DNA of 64,000 bases from Epiperipatus broadwayi (taxonomy: Eukaryota > Onychophora > Udeonychophora > Euonychophora > Peripatidae). Both the position numbers and the translations under genes were made by a program. Each line of letters opens with the position of its first letter. Positions within the stretch are counted from its first letter, which is position 1. The stretch lies in the NCBI GenBank assembly GCA_028023455.1, contig JAQFVV010000549.1, positions 124,001 to 188,000 of the forward strand. The letters are read 5' to 3'. Below are positions 11,100 to 24,249 of the stretch, in pieces. Under the pieces are notes generated by a model, which saw only the letters and a list, made by a program, of their open reading frames with translations, was not told the origin of the DNA and searched no databases.

Positions 11100-12028
11100 A
11101 AGTTGTTTACCCAGACTTCATATATATGCGATATGTAGATGATATTTTCGTTATAGCATCTAAAAATAATATTTTAAATATACAACGCGAATTACAAAGT
11201 ACAACTAAACTATTTTTCTCTATTATATATGAAAACAATAATGAACTCAAATATCTCGACCTTTCCTTGTCAAGAGATCACCACTTAATAGATTACAAAA
11301 TGATTGTTAAACCATTCGAAATCCGAAGCTGCATCCATCCTAATTCTAAATCACCCGCATCGCACAAATTCACAGGTCTCAAAGCATTTATGTTTAGAAA
11401 CTATCATTTGTGTAAATATGAAGCACATAGGAAGGAAAATATAAACAATTACATTAAAGACCTATTAGCAGCAGGATTCAAATACAAAACTATTAGGAGA
11501 AAAGTCATGAAATTCAACAGCACAATAGATGATAAATTGCCTCACACCAATCTACCTAGAATAACGGTCCCCTACATCCCTAAAATATCCAGCAAACTAA
11601 CGAAAACCTTAAGCAACAAATTCAGCATAATATTCAGAACTCCACCCAACACTAATAGGTTGATCAATAACTCCAAAGACTACATTGATCCAGTGCTCAC
11701 TCCACATGTGGTGTACTCCATTTCCTGCCCCCAGGCCGGATGCCACGCCACATATTATGGGGAAACGAAAGCCACAATTAACACCAGGTTGGCTCAACAT
11801 CGGTACACCTTCAACAGAGCCCAAACGAACAGCAGTACATCTTCTGCATTTTTTGAACATACTAAACAATCAGGGCACAATTTCATACCCGCTAACCCCG
11901 TTATTTTATGCTCAGAACCAAACGACTACAGGAGAAAAATAAAAGAGGCATTCTACATCAACAGAGACATCCATGCAATCAACAGAAGAGACACGTGCTT
12001 CGACATCTCGAAAAAATGGGCTACGTAA
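11093..12028 (+). pseudogene. 5'-truncated PLE-A copy: RT C-terminal half plus intact GIY-YIG
   Basis: This 311-codon frame begins at the inverted junction. Homology to the minus copy starts at about 11109 with ACCCAGACTTC, just before the YVDD box (residues 14-17). It lacks RT motifs upstream of YVDD, including motif A, so it cannot be a working reverse transcriptase. The GIY-YIG region is uninterrupted: YSISC, two cysteines five residues apart, YYGET, TRLAQH, then KIKEAF with its conserved Glu and an INRRDTCF block, ending KKWAT. The ATG at 11093 is in junction sequence and is probably fortuitous. The copy is almost identical to the minus arm, so the pair is young. Confidence 0.85.
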
Positions 12029-12081
12029 CAGTAACTCATTTGAATATTCTCATTTACATATATTAAGTACATTTTCATGAA

Positions 12082-12122
12082 GGCTATGAGTATGAGGCAC
12101 GGTTCCTCGAAAACGTTCAGCC
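12082..12122 (+). ncRNA. Hammerhead-like fold in PLE-A 3' region
   Basis: In order: helix I GGCT (12082-12085), an ATGAGTAT segment, helix II GAGG (12094-12097) and CCTC (12105-12108), GAA (12109-12111), mini helix III AACGTT (12112-12117), C12118 at the cleavage position, and helix I AGCC (12119-12122). The segment that should read CUGAUGA is longer and non-canonical (ATGAGTATGA), so the fold is called hammerhead-like only. Hammerheads in PLE terminal regions are known. The relative at 14713-14751 shows compensatory changes. Confidence 0.55.
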
Positions 12123-12289
12123 AAATTTGTTATTAACTATATATTTTTCTCCAATAATATATAATATTTCTGTAATGTAATTTTCTCTATTCTAACATGA
12201 GGTAGAGAATGTTTTCTATCCACTTTTAATACCTTGCAGAGGGATGAAATGATAAACATATGATCAAAGACATGAAAAGGATCTATGAT

Positions 12290-12370
12290 TTTTAGATGCA
12301 CATTTAATGCTGAACCAATGCTCATCAATTGGTCCAGGCCGCAATCTCTTACACATATCTTTATCATTGT
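12290..12370 (-). repeat. Degenerate HRZ fragment with ribozyme remnant
   Basis: The minus strand reads GGACCAATTGATGAGCATTGG followed by TTCAGCA, close to the 8246 ribozyme copy (GGACCAATTGATGAGTGCTA). GAAA is lost (TTAAA). It lies between the PLE-A insertion site and the tetranucleotide array. Confidence 0.5.
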
Positions 12371-12371
12371 T

Positions 12372-12993
<622 letters not shown>

Positions 12994-13049
12994 CAAAGTA
13001 CTACAGTTTAATTGATAAGTGTCAAATTTTCAGCCCTCACAACTTTAAC

Positions 13050-13160
13050 AATATATTAACAATTTTTATTAGTAACTCATTAGACTAGAGGTTATCCACT
13101 ACACCACTCTTTCACAAGCTAGGAAATGTTTTCTATCTAGTTTTAATACTTTGTGTAGGG
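13050..13160. repeat. Undivided copy of the repeat that hosts the PLE-A insertion
   Basis: 13057-13103 matches 8745-8792 (a CTCATTAGACTAGAGGTTATCC run against CTCATTAGATTAGAGATTATCC). Directly after it, AAATGTTTTCTATC and TTTTAATAC blocks match 12205-12235. The two halves lie on opposite sides of the PLE-A pair, so this copy shows the pre-insertion arrangement. The minus strand has a weak tRNA A-box-like TGTAGTGGATAACC, but no B box was found. Confidence 0.65.
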
Positions 13161-14223
13161 AGGGATGTTGCTACATTTAAAGACAAATATGGATTTTTTT
13201 TTATGATATCATAAATATGTTACTCTGTATTATCTAAATGTGAAATATATATTTTAAGTACTGATAATTTTAAAAACATTAAGGTATAAATTAAATATGC
13301 TGCTACTTTTGTTTGTAGCCTTGAAAATATTACTGAAGCCATTTTATACAAATAAAATAATTTAAACAATCTAAATTGGATTGTCAATGAAAAACAAAAT
13401 TGACTTATAAAATTTTTAGATTTAAAAATATCTAAAAGCAATGGTTGTTTAAAACTATAAATTATATATCAAATCTATCCAAAAAAGAGAATATATTCAT
13501 TTTAACTCATATGTATCTATTATACAAAAAATGATTAGTTTTAAAGGTTTTCTACTTTAGTAAGGACAGAATATACAACTGTAGAAATATCAAAGTGGGA
13601 AAATATTGAGGTGCACTAATTCATAAAGGTAGGAAACAAATTCAACTTATATTAAATAAATTTAATTATAAATTTTTATAACATTATTAAAAATAAGAAT
13701 AAAAAAAAATAGTTATCCATAGTGATTCCAAACAATATTCAACTTAAATTTATTAAAAAACATATTCAATAAGAAATGTTCGTTTATATATTTTCAATAA
13801 TAATTCTAACAATTTTGTTCTTAGAAACAAAAGAGCAATGTTATTTATTAAATTATATATGGATGCAAAAAGTTATATATAAATCAATCACTAATATAAT
13901 AATGCTATTAATAATCAAAATAATACTGCTTTCTTTGACTGTCTTGTAACTTTAACTTCAATTCAGATCACACAAGAATATTGCATGAGAAAGCCATAGA
14001 AAGAGAAAAATTAAAGATGCAAATCTTATAAATCAAATTAAAGATTCTATAATAACTAGTCAATCTGCTAATGTGATACAAATAATTTCTGAAAATTCAT
14101 ATGTTATCTGTTAATCATCCATATAAGATCAGTTGATAATAATTACAGTCTAAGGAATCAAAATTACTTTTATGTAAATCATTTACTATTGTCACTTGCC
14201 TTTACAGTTATTATAATTTAAAA

Positions 14224-14649
14224 AAGACTTTAACTGGGGAATTTAAGGTTGGTTTTCGTACTCCCCCTAATTCTAACAGACTCATTAATAATTCAAAGGA
14301 TAGAACAGACCCATCTCAAACACCCCAGGTAATTTACAGCATGTCATGTCCACAGGCCGGATGCAAAGCCATATACTATGGGGAAACTATGGCCACTGTT
14401 CACAACAGAGCTGCTCAACACTTGTATACCTATAGAAGAGCAAAAAAGAACAGCGATAACTTTTCAATATTTCTGGAACATGAAAAGCAGACTGGCCATG
14501 TGTTCGAACCAGGCAACCCCAGGATTGTATGCCCTGAAACCAACGACTGTAAAAGAAAGATCAAAGAGGCGTACTTTATTGTTTGCGACAACAATTCTAT
14601 CAATAGACGCGACACGTGTTTTTCCATTTCAAAAAAATGGTCAAACTGA
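14224..14649 (+). pseudogene. 5'-truncated PLE (family A relative), GIY-YIG domain
   Basis: The open frame matches the family A C-terminus from its FRTPPN-NRLINNS block onward. It then has YSMSCPQAGC, YYGET, an AAQH segment, KIKEAYF with the conserved Glu, an INRRDTCF block and a KKW end before TGA at 14647-14649. The RT catalytic region is absent, and upstream frames are closed. It differs from family A at many positions, so it is an older or distinct subfamily. The ATG at 14341 is internal and not a real start. Its 3' region carries the hammerhead-like fold at 14713-14751. Confidence 0.85.
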
Positions 14650-14712
14650 TTTGCATTTACATTTGCATATTTGTTATTTAATAACACTATGTAAAGATTT
14701 ATTACTTTCGTT

Positions 14713-14751
14713 GGCCATGAATATGAGGGCAAACCTCGAAAGCGCTTGGCC
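14713..14751 (+). ncRNA. Hammerhead-like fold, covarying with the PLE-A version
   Basis: Helix I GGCC (14713-14716) pairs with GGCC (14748-14751). Helix II is GAGG (14725-14728) with CCTC (14734-14737). GAA is at 14738-14740, mini helix III AGCGCT at 14741-14746, and T14747 occupies the cleavage position. Relative to PLE-A, helix I changed GGCT/AGCC to GGCC/GGCC and helix III changed AACGTT to AGCGCT; pairing is kept in both. The CUGAUGA segment reads ATGAATATGA, the same atypical layout as PLE-A. Confidence 0.55.
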
Positions 14752-16374
14752 CATTTAATAGTTTTAAGCGAAATTTGTTTGTTTATTTGGAAGCTTCTTC
14801 GTCAGCGAGTAAATCGTTTTTAGGCTATATTTTAGTATATAATTTATTCTTTTACATATATATATATTGTGCCATCTGGGGTGTTCCTACCATATGTGAT
14901 TATAAGCATATAATCTTTAAAAATTTTGGTTTGCTTAAATGTCAGTCTGTTACTTTACTTTGAGATTATTAATCATTAAAACTACCAATCAATAATTCCC
15001 CATATCATTTGAATTTGAAAAATACATCATCTTTCATGAAATCTAAGCTAATATTTTGTTTGTATTTTTTTATTACTTTTAGAAAGTAGTTCAACATTAA
15101 ATTCTTGAGGAACCTAAAGTTACTCGTATTTAAAAAGGATAAAACATATTTTGTTTAAGATGTGAACATTAACAATATATACATCTTATAAATGCTAATC
15201 TTTGATCAATAAATAATGAAAGATCATTTTGAAATTATTTAATTTGTTGTGCTGTTTTTTATGAAAACATTTTAATTTTAGGATTTTTTTTTAATTATTA
15301 AAATAACACTATTTATTTGTACATTAATAAATGATTGATATATATTATATGTTGCACATAACAATTTATATATGTATGTATACATGTATATTTAGAATTA
15401 TATAGATCCACTACTGCAACAATTATTTGAAGCAATAAACAAGCAAAGTCCACGAGCTAAATGAGATAGCAACAAGAAAAAGATTATATATAAGTTCTTT
15501 TTGAAGTCTGTATCATCCAAGAAATTCTTTATTATATTTTTTTATATTACTTTGTTTTTTCTCTCAGATTGTATATGTTTATGCACTTCTCATAACCACC
15601 TGGAAAAACTACATGTACGTATTCATAAAATCATTTATAAAAGAACAATATAATATGAAGTTCTAAGGAAAAATGACATTGGCCTCTATTCTATATGGAC
15701 CAGGATGTAGATTAAGGTAATATAACATCAGAATAATGATCCTCATCACATTATAAAACACATTCTTGCTATCAACAAAATGTTCACCAAATTACCGTTT
15801 AAATTTAAAGCATATATGTGTAAAAGAAATATAAACACATGCATATCAGGAATAAAATGATAACCATCATAAATGAAATAAAATATCAACTCCATTGAAG
15901 GAATTAAATTATATTTCAACATACAATATAAGGATTATTTATTAAAAAGAAAAGAGGGAAGAAAATAAAAAATCTTAATATATCAAGTTTCAATCATGAA
16001 AACATGATGCCATCTATATAATAGAGTCTTTTTCTCGCATCCTATTGGAAATATTGTATTATACACATCTCAGAATTATTAACACATAAGTTGTAATGTT
16101 TGTGGACAGTGCAATAAATGAATTGATAAATTTATAGCTGATATTAAAAGGGGATTAGGATACTATTGTTTTGTAAATGATATGGAAATTACTATTTGTT
16201 GTACTTGCATTTGGGTATATATATATATAAAGAAAAGTTACATATTAAATATGTAAAGGAATTAAAATGCACAACTATTGTCAGGGAGATTATACTGGAT
16301 TATTCCAAAAACCACACTCAAATCTATTCCAATAATGTTACAGAGTTTTCATTTTTATTTAAATTTCATTATAT

Positions 16375-16408
16375 ATATATGTATGTATGTATGTGTGTGT
16401 GTGTGTAG
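16375..16408. repeat. AT/GTAT/GT microsatellite
   Basis: A short compound simple repeat in otherwise featureless AT-rich DNA. 14770-17130 holds nothing else that I can support. Confidence 0.8.
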
Positions 16409-17134
16409 TAAAAATCATTTCATGTCTATGTGTTTACATAAAGCACACAATTACATATACATTCAATTAAGGAAAGTCATCTTAAGTTGCTAAAAACGTA
16501 AACAATCATTGAGCAAAGTTTACCAAGATAACTTATTTAGACCTAGTGTCCTAACATAGACCATAATAAGTTAGCACTTTTCTTTATTAAATTATTATTA
16601 GTAGAATTAAGCTAAAGGTGTGTCTTCCTTTGATTTGAAATAGTATTTTTTTTTTACATTATTCATAGCGTAAACACATATCTAAATAATATAATTTAAA
16701 TATTATTTGTGATATCTATTTTAAGTAACCTAGATCATAACAACAAATGTAAATAAAACATCATTTTTCATTAACATACAAATCTTAGCTTTATTTACTT
16801 TATTTCTTACATTATTCAAATAGGTTTATATAATTAAATCTTAACTTATAAATGATTCACTATCATTGATATAAAATTTTGCATATAGTAATATTATTAG
16901 AATTTATCCATAATATTAGACACATTTATAAAAGCTAGCAATATTTATTAAGCAATTAGATATAGAATATGATTGTGTGAGGAATTTAGGTTCTCATATA
17001 CATGTCTATGTTGTCAGACATAATTTTGTATTGTCAAAATTCGGATTTTATAAAATTTATTAGTCTCTAACTCTTGGCTACATAGACTATTGGCTAGTCA
17101 TATCAATTTCCCATTTAGAAAGATTTATAAATGT

Positions 17135-17745
17135 TTTAAGTAATATTTACTAAGGCTGTAACCTTTAGGAATAAATGTCTGAAAAATTCGAAGGTAGGGA
17201 CCTCTACAGGTCTTAGCCACAAGCTTACACTAGGAAGAAAAGAGGGAAACCTTCTTTACTTCAATCTACTTTTATATATGAATAGGTAAAGCTGAAGTGG
17301 TTACATCTAAAAGTGTGAAGTTATTCAATACTTCACTAATTAAGTCCACAATTCTTATTATACATTAATACTCGCAAAATCTTACGATTTACAACAAGTC
17401 AATGGAAAGATCTTATAGTAAGAAATCCATTACGATAATTTAAAGTTGTAATTATAAATTTTTATTAAACACACATTATTATATTAAGTAATATTTACTA
17501 AGGCTGTAACCTTTAGGAATAAGCTTCACACTCTTAGATCTAACCACTTCAGCTTCACCTATTCATATATAAAAGTAGGTTGAAGTAAAGAGGTTTCCCT
17601 CTTTTCTTCCAAGCGTAAGCTTGTGACTAAGACCTGTAGAGGTCCCTACCTTCAAATTTTTCAGACGCTTATTCCTAAAGGTTACAGCCTTAGTAAATAT
17701 TACTTAATATAATAATGTGCGTTTAATAAAAATTTATAATTATAA
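17135..17745. mobile_element. Foldback (inverted-repeat) element
   Basis: 17140-17310 and about 17515-17706 are reverse complements through the GTAGGGACCTCTACAGG, AAGCTTAC, GGAAGAAAAGAGGGAAACC and TACTTCAA blocks. A second inverted pair (about 17450-17505 with 17682-17740) carries the TAATATTTACTAAGGCTGTAA terminus. Nested inversions suggest two insertions or a rearranged copy. No protein is encoded. A single arm occurs at 1509-1664, and the hairpin at 62331-62460 shares GTAGGGACCTCT. Confidence 0.75.
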
Positions 17746-19454
17746 ATGTTTTAACTAAGTCTATAATCATATCACTCCTACTTCCCCATTTCATGCATTT
17801 ACAATATATATATATATATATGTGTGTGTGGTAAAATGTCAGTCATAACTTTTTTTTTTTATTGTGTGATGTTGGTGGTGGATATCTTAATTTAAGAATT
17901 GAACTGTGTTGCTATGATAATGATAATATTGATATGAAAAAATTATTTATTCTTAATTGTATTGTATAAGATTGTGAATTAACTTTATTCATTTTAAAAT
18001 AGATATGTGAATAAAAAAGCATGTAGTTTGGATAAATTATTGTTTTATTATTATATGTATTTTCATTACTGCATTCATGATAATAATTTACAAACAACAC
18101 AACTGTCTCAAATATACTTATTTTATTTGTATGGTATTGTATTGGAAAAATATGTATTAAAATATATTTCCAGTGTAGTATAATGAGAAGATATAAATTA
18201 TTTAATTTGTGTTAAAATAAAAGAATGGTATTTGTATTATGAAACATAAATATTTGTTGTATATAATAATTCTACAATAATTATTTTCTTTATTGCATGA
18301 TAAGATTTTTATTATATAATGTTGGCTACAATTGATTAAAGAGTGAATTAAAGGTATTGCTATAGTTATTATGACATCACTGGAAGAAGTCATAAATAGA
18401 ACTGAAGAGAAAAAACTAGCTCACTCTACTTTGGCTTCAACAGAAGCAAATATGAGTTTTTTCTTATGATTTTTTAAATTTATTTTTAAAAGTATATGAT
18501 TGTGAAATGGATATAATAATGAGCTGAAAGCACTAATGTTCATTTGTTGATTAAAAAGGTCATTAAATTTGTGGGAGGTGACAATTTATTGAAATATGAA
18601 AATGAATTCTTATTTTGAAAACAAAGGAACATTTCGTTGCTTTAAAATAATGGATATTACCTATTTGCAATGATGAGATCTAAATGTTAACAACAGAAAA
18701 ATATACACAAACATTATATTTGCCTACTGATATAAATTTATAAGATTGGTGTATTATTCATACATGTGATCAAAATTGGTTCAATTTCCATAGCATCATA
18801 ATGGATGAAACTAGTATATATTCACTTGGAATGTTTTATGTATTAATTACTTGCTAATTGAAATGATATCTTGCTTTGCATCATTGTGTATAATAGTGTT
18901 TGCACACTTATAACATTATATAGATCAAATATCTGCTGAATGAAAACATAATTGAGTGTTTGAAAATATTGGAATTAATAAAATGTATTTCAAATCTTAT
19001 AGCTTTTCGTAATATTTTTACTTTCTCTGGAGAAACAAAATATCAGATCACAATTTTAAAAAATACTAGAATTATGGTACTATTATTGAAATGCCATGTT
19101 TAAAGACAATTACTCAGGTTGTTTGCTTATATTTATCATTATTAATGCTATTGTTTTTCTTCATTTAAAATGTATAGTATTTATTAATATAAATGTTAGT
19201 ATAATTTTAGATTAAATAATAATCTACTTGCATACCTAAATATAAGAGAGTTATGCTTCCTAAGTTTGAATTTATATCTTGCAGCATAGTAATTATTATT
19301 TTAATTTAAAGTATTCATTTTTTTATTGATTGATTATAAATTAACTTCAGCTATGCCACTTAGATTAGAAGTTCAAAAAAAGATTATATAATAATAATTA
19401 TTTATTTTATTCTTTTAAATTTATATTAATAAATAAATAGATTCATTTTTGTAC

Positions 19455-19970
19455 ATATATATTTAATTAGAAGGGATTTGAACTCAGAGTTTCAAGCTCC
19501 TTACATCTATACACTCCATTTTATACAACTGATACACATGACCACATACATGTGAAAAAGATAAATGTTCTCCAATATATGTATTTCATGCTAAACCAGC
19601 ATGCATCAATTGGTCCAGAGCACTATATCCCACCCCACATATATATATAACCAGTGCTCAGTTTATATTAAGATAGCAAAACTTCAAACTTTAATGGATA
19701 TGCATCAATCTTCTCCATCATCCAACTCTTCAGTCATCCATATCATTGAAAATCTGATGATGAAGGGTGAAGATTGAAGCCTGTCCATTAAAATTTGACA
19801 TTTTTCTATTTCATTATACACTGAGCACTGATTATATATATGTGTGTGTGTGGGAGATGATAATCTGGAACAACTGATGAGTGCTGGTTCAGTACAAAAT
19901 CTATATATGGGAGATTATTTATTTTTTTCACATGTATGTGGTCATGTGTAACTTTTATATTTTATAAAGT
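19455..19970. mobile_element. HRZ repeat, inverted pair
   Basis: The left part (to about 19760) carries HRZ on the minus strand and the right part carries it on the plus strand, with the junction just after a CTGATGATGAA block. Both ribozyme sites are broken. The minus copy (19567-19628) reads TTGATGC with GAAA kept; the plus copy (19861-19915) reads CTGATGAG but CAAA. No target duplication is obvious. No protein is encoded. Confidence 0.7.
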
Positions 19971-20202
19971 AACAACTTTCTACATTTTCTTGTATTACAT
20001 AAACATATGTGTTTGTATTTAGTATCTAATAATTGGACATTCAGATGGAATCACCTAAATATGAAGTTAAATGTCAATTGAAAACCTATTGCATAAAGCA
20101 TAATCAGATTATATGCATATATTTTAAATATTTATTTGCCATACTTATATAATAATAATAATATTACAAATTGATGTCTGTATTTCTTCAAAATAATATA
20201 TG

Positions 20203-20791
20203 TAAATTTATAAATATTTGAAAATACAGTACTTAAAAGTTTATAAAAAATATATGTATAACCGTCACTTAGAAGCACTTTCAACTAACTTGTAGCTTTG
20301 TCAACTATCACTTTTAAAATGTCAGCTTTCCCATAATTCCATGATGCGAATCTTCCCATAATTCTGAGATCTTAACATTTGCTGCTTGCCTATTAATTAA
20401 ATCTTGCTTATATTTATATATCAACATCGCCTCTTTAATTTTCCTTTTATAATTTTTTCAGTTTCCAATATTTTTACAGTGTTATAATTAAAATTTAATT
20501 ATAACAATTGAAAAATATTGGAAACTGAAAGAAATAATAATAAAAGGAAAATTAAAGAGGCGATGTTAATATATAAATATAAGCAAGATTTAATTAATAG
20601 ACAAGCAGCAAACATTAAGATCTCAGAATTATGGGAAGATTCACATCATGTAATTATGGGAAAGCTGACATTTTAAAAGTGATAGTTGACAAAGCTACAA
20701 GTTAGTTGAAAGTGCTTCTAAGTGACGGGTATACATATATTTTTTATAAACTTTTAAGTACTGTATTTTCAAATATTTATTTATAAATTTA
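20203..20791. mobile_element. Near-perfect 590-bp palindrome of PLE 3' fragments
   Basis: 20203-20495 and 20497-20791 are reverse complements with only scattered differences. On each arm, reading outward from the centre, lies the C-terminal end of a PLE GIY-YIG protein. The element is therefore a head-to-head pair of strongly 5'-truncated PLE copies, the same design as 8809-12149 but reduced. No ribozyme core was seen at its ends. Confidence 0.75.
20512..20675 (+). pseudogene. PLE GIY-YIG C-terminal remnant
   Basis: The frame reads KRKIKEAMLIYKYK, then an LINRQAA segment and an ISELW segment, before TAA at 20673-20675. It aligns with the family A end (KIKEAF, INRRDT, ISKKW) and keeps the conserved IKEA glutamate. 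The upstream GIY and YIG strands are absent. The left arm of the palindrome (roughly 20315-20485, minus strand) encodes the mirror copy. Confidence 0.65.
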
Positions 20792-23105
20792 TATATATAT
20801 ATGATTTTAATTTATATCAATTTGTTAGTAAATGTTGATTTAATTTAAAACAAATGAACTCTTTGGATTGTCATTCAATTTTACAATGCAAATTTATTGT
20901 TTAATCACATTTGGTTGAGACAATATTCACAAATTGATTTTACAACATAATTCATTAGGAGCAGTTGTAAAAATAATTCCGAAATTAAAAATATAGAATG
21001 GGTAAGAAAGTATAATTACATATCAATTTCTTTGAATTGAATTTAATACTTATTATCTGACTAGGTTTAGATTTTACATAATAATAAATTAAATGAGTTG
21101 ACTTTTGTAAATATTTTATAAATAATTGGTAGCTTATTGTAATTATTTTGTTAGTAACAATTAATAGATATACTAAAATTGGAATTGTGTATGAATTGAT
21201 TAGATGATTGATAAAGGTGCAATATGATAATTATTGAAGATGAGTAAAAGTAATTGCAAAGAAATGTTCACATATTTTATTTTATGTCAACATTGATTAA
21301 AATAAATATTACATCAAGTTAGTGTAGTCATAAAGATCATAATTTTATTCAATTATAAAGCTGATAATAGTAATAAATTTTATTCTGTTATAAATTAGAG
21401 TAATTTGCTTTAATTATATTTAAAGTTCACTAACATGTATTGTAAATTTAGTTTAATTATTAAATTTTAATATTAATATTTGATTATAATAAATTTAACA
21501 ATCTTTCATATGCTTTGACAGTTATAACCTAAAGTTTTAATAACTTATCTTAATTAATAAACTGAAGAGTAATTGGATGTGATTTGTCAATTGTTAGAAT
21601 AAGCAACAAATAGGAATCTATCAGTTATTTTATATATTGTTATGATTAGATATTGAAAATCTTAAGGTTATTTAATAGACTGATTCTATTTTATAATATA
21701 TTAAGTTGGTGAAAATGAAAAGAGACATTGGGTTAATTGATTTTGTATTATTAAGTATTTTATCTTATTATAATTGATTTAGTTAATAAGAATAAATTGA
21801 CATTAGTGGAATAGCAAGGCTGAGTTAGCAATACTTTTATTTTATTTAGTTGTAATTAGAAATCAATTATTGAGTTATATATTTTGTTAGATATCATTGA
21901 TATAAATAGAAATGATGTTTGAGTTTTGGCATAAGTTTGTATTATTATAAACAGTATGCTGATTTATAAGGAATATTAAAGTTTATCTGTGTAATTCTTT
22001 GTCAAAATTTTCATTCTATTATAAGAGATCTATATTATAGGGATTTACTGTTATTTATAAGACAATGATATTTAGTTTTATTGCTTTATCTTTGATCTAG
22101 TGCAAATAATGCTTATATTTTAGGTTAGTTTAAAGTAATGTTTTATTTGTTTTCTACCTCTTCTAAATGCTATTGAAATTTATGGGCATATAACAAAGAT
22201 TATTATCATTGTTTTATTAACTTAAGTGTTAGGCTGTTATTCATTGATTGATATTCATTTTAATTTAGTTTATTAGTTTCATTCTGTTACATATGATGCT
22301 ACAATTCATGGGCAATAGGATTCTCCTTCTTTGCTTTATATTTTTATTCTGTTACAAATGGTGATGAATCATTAGGCTATGACTCAGTATATATTATGGC
22401 CCACATATTTATTCTGTTCAAATGCCACCCAAACCAGTTGGGCTATAACAGAACTAAGCATACCCACATATTTATTGTTACAATGTATATATATACACAC
22501 ATATATTATGACCATGCTATTTGCCACAGTCTATTAAAAATATGTAACATAAGCAGTTTTATAAAAAAAAATTAAATTCTTAGCTATCAGTATCATTCTA
22601 TCTTATTTTTTGTACTTAAAACAAGTTAAGATATTATGTGTAATTGACAAAGAAGCTTATCTAAATTATTTTAAAGTTATTGTATTTAAACTTATTAGTA
22701 AAATTAGTGATATAATATTATAATTATAGTTTAATATTAGTTAGTAAATATGTAAGTTAAGAATATAATGTTGAAATAATAATTTTAGCTATAAAATTTA
22801 ATGTTTAGTAAATTTTATAATGTATTTTAAATAATTCTTATTTAATTATTATAAAATATTAAGAATGATGTCATAAAGTCTGCAATGTGTGTGTACATTC
22901 ATGTGCATACATGTTTTAGATAAATTATGATATTTTAGTTCCTGGTTGCTACAAACAATTTAGTAATTATATTTAAGAAATGTTGCAATTATTTTAGATT
23001 TTGTTGAAAATGTAGCGAACTTGGGATTAAAATTTGTTTCAATATTTTTAAAATTCACATTAAAAAATTATTAACTAAAAAATGTATTTTAAATATTATA
23101 TTTAA

Positions 23106-23232
23106 ATAAAGAGTTAGACAAATTCTTAATATAAAATTAATTTAATAATAAAGAGTTAGACAAATTCTTAATATAAAATTAATTTAATAATAAAGAGTTA
23201 GACAAATTCTTAATATAAAATTAATTTAATAA
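23106..23232. repeat. Three tandem copies of a 42-bp unit
   Basis: GAGTTAGACAAATTCTTAAT recurs at 23111, 23153 and 23195 with identical units. 20792-23105 otherwise holds only AT-rich sequence. Confidence 0.95.
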
Positions 23233-24152
23233 ATTATTTTAAGAAAAAAACAGACAGAAATTAATGTATATATAAATTATCTTGTCTAAAAAATTGAAGT
23301 AGGGAGTCAAATGATAAGGAATAAAAACTATAAATAAAGGTGTTGAGTAGTCAGTAGTTATTCAGTCATTTAATAAGTAGTCAGTCATTCAATAATAATT
23401 AATGTGTTATTTTTTATTTTATTTCCAATCAAGTAAATTTAAAGTTATATATATATATATTTTTCTGGTTAGTAAAGTATTGAAAGGATATTTTTAAATG
23501 ATTTATAATATTTAAGAAGTCAGTTTAACTAATTTTACCATGGAGTAAAAAAAATCTAGCATTCTCTGTTAGTGATTTGTATGAAGCTTAATAAAAACAT
23601 GAGTTATCCAATCAACATACTAATGAGGATATGATGCCAAAGAAAGAGCCATACAGAAGAGAAAATCACACATTGGAGTCATAAAAAATTTATTGTTAAT
23701 TACATGTGTATTACTGTGATGAAAGAACAATTTTTTTATATTAATCATTAATCCTCATAAGTATAGACTGTTATGGTATTTTTATATCAATTTTTACTGG
23801 AGGAGAATCATTAAAAAATATTTTGAAACTTACATCCCATTTAAGAGAAGAAGGATGTGTGCAAGCTAACCAAAGTGAGAAAATGAACTTTACATTTATT
23901 ATTCTATTATCTAGTATTTGTGAATGTTGTCATATTGTAATATATATCTGCTAATCTTGAAAGAGACTGAATGAATATTAAATATTTTACAAATGTTGTG
24001 CAAATTAAGATAAAATGCTTTTGAATTATTATAAGATTTTTTTTATATTATTCTGAATAAGTCAGTTATAAATATTGTTTAAAAACACATATTAATTTTA
24101 AGGAAAATAATATTTAAATGCTAAAAATTGTTAAAATCTTGCAAGTGATTAA

Positions 24153-24249
24153 CACTCAAAAACAGTTAAATATACTGTTTCTGAGGTGATGGTACAGGTC
24201 ACTGGATGCTACTGTTCTTACTCAAAAACAGTTAAATATACTGTTTCTA
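24153..24249. repeat. Two direct 29-bp repeats with internal dyad
   Basis: ACTCAAAAACAGTTAAATAT followed by ACTGTTTCT occurs at 24153 and 24220. AAACAGT and ACTGTTT inside each unit form a small hairpin. Confidence 0.8.

Larger units (their letters stand above)
8809..12149. mobile_element. Penelope-like element family A, head-to-head pair
   Basis: A minus-strand copy (8809 to about 11100) faces a 5'-truncated plus-strand copy (about 11109-12149). Homologous arms of just over 1 kb (about 8881-9913 and 11109-12145) are nearly identical; the 1.2 kb between them is single copy. The arms share the 3' half of the reverse transcriptase, the GIY-YIG domain and a 3' region with a hammerhead-like fold. 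CCAATAATATATAATA lies at both outer edges (8793-8808 and 12151-12166), a probable target duplication. Both flanks together match the undivided repeat at 13057-13160, which acts as an empty-site comparison. Confidence 0.85.

Noticed and set aside
9162-11869. Antisense frames across both PLE-A copies (for example 9772-10209, 10579-10974, 11609-11869)
   Set aside because: They are shadows of the PLE coding frame in the opposite strand and carry no domain of their own.
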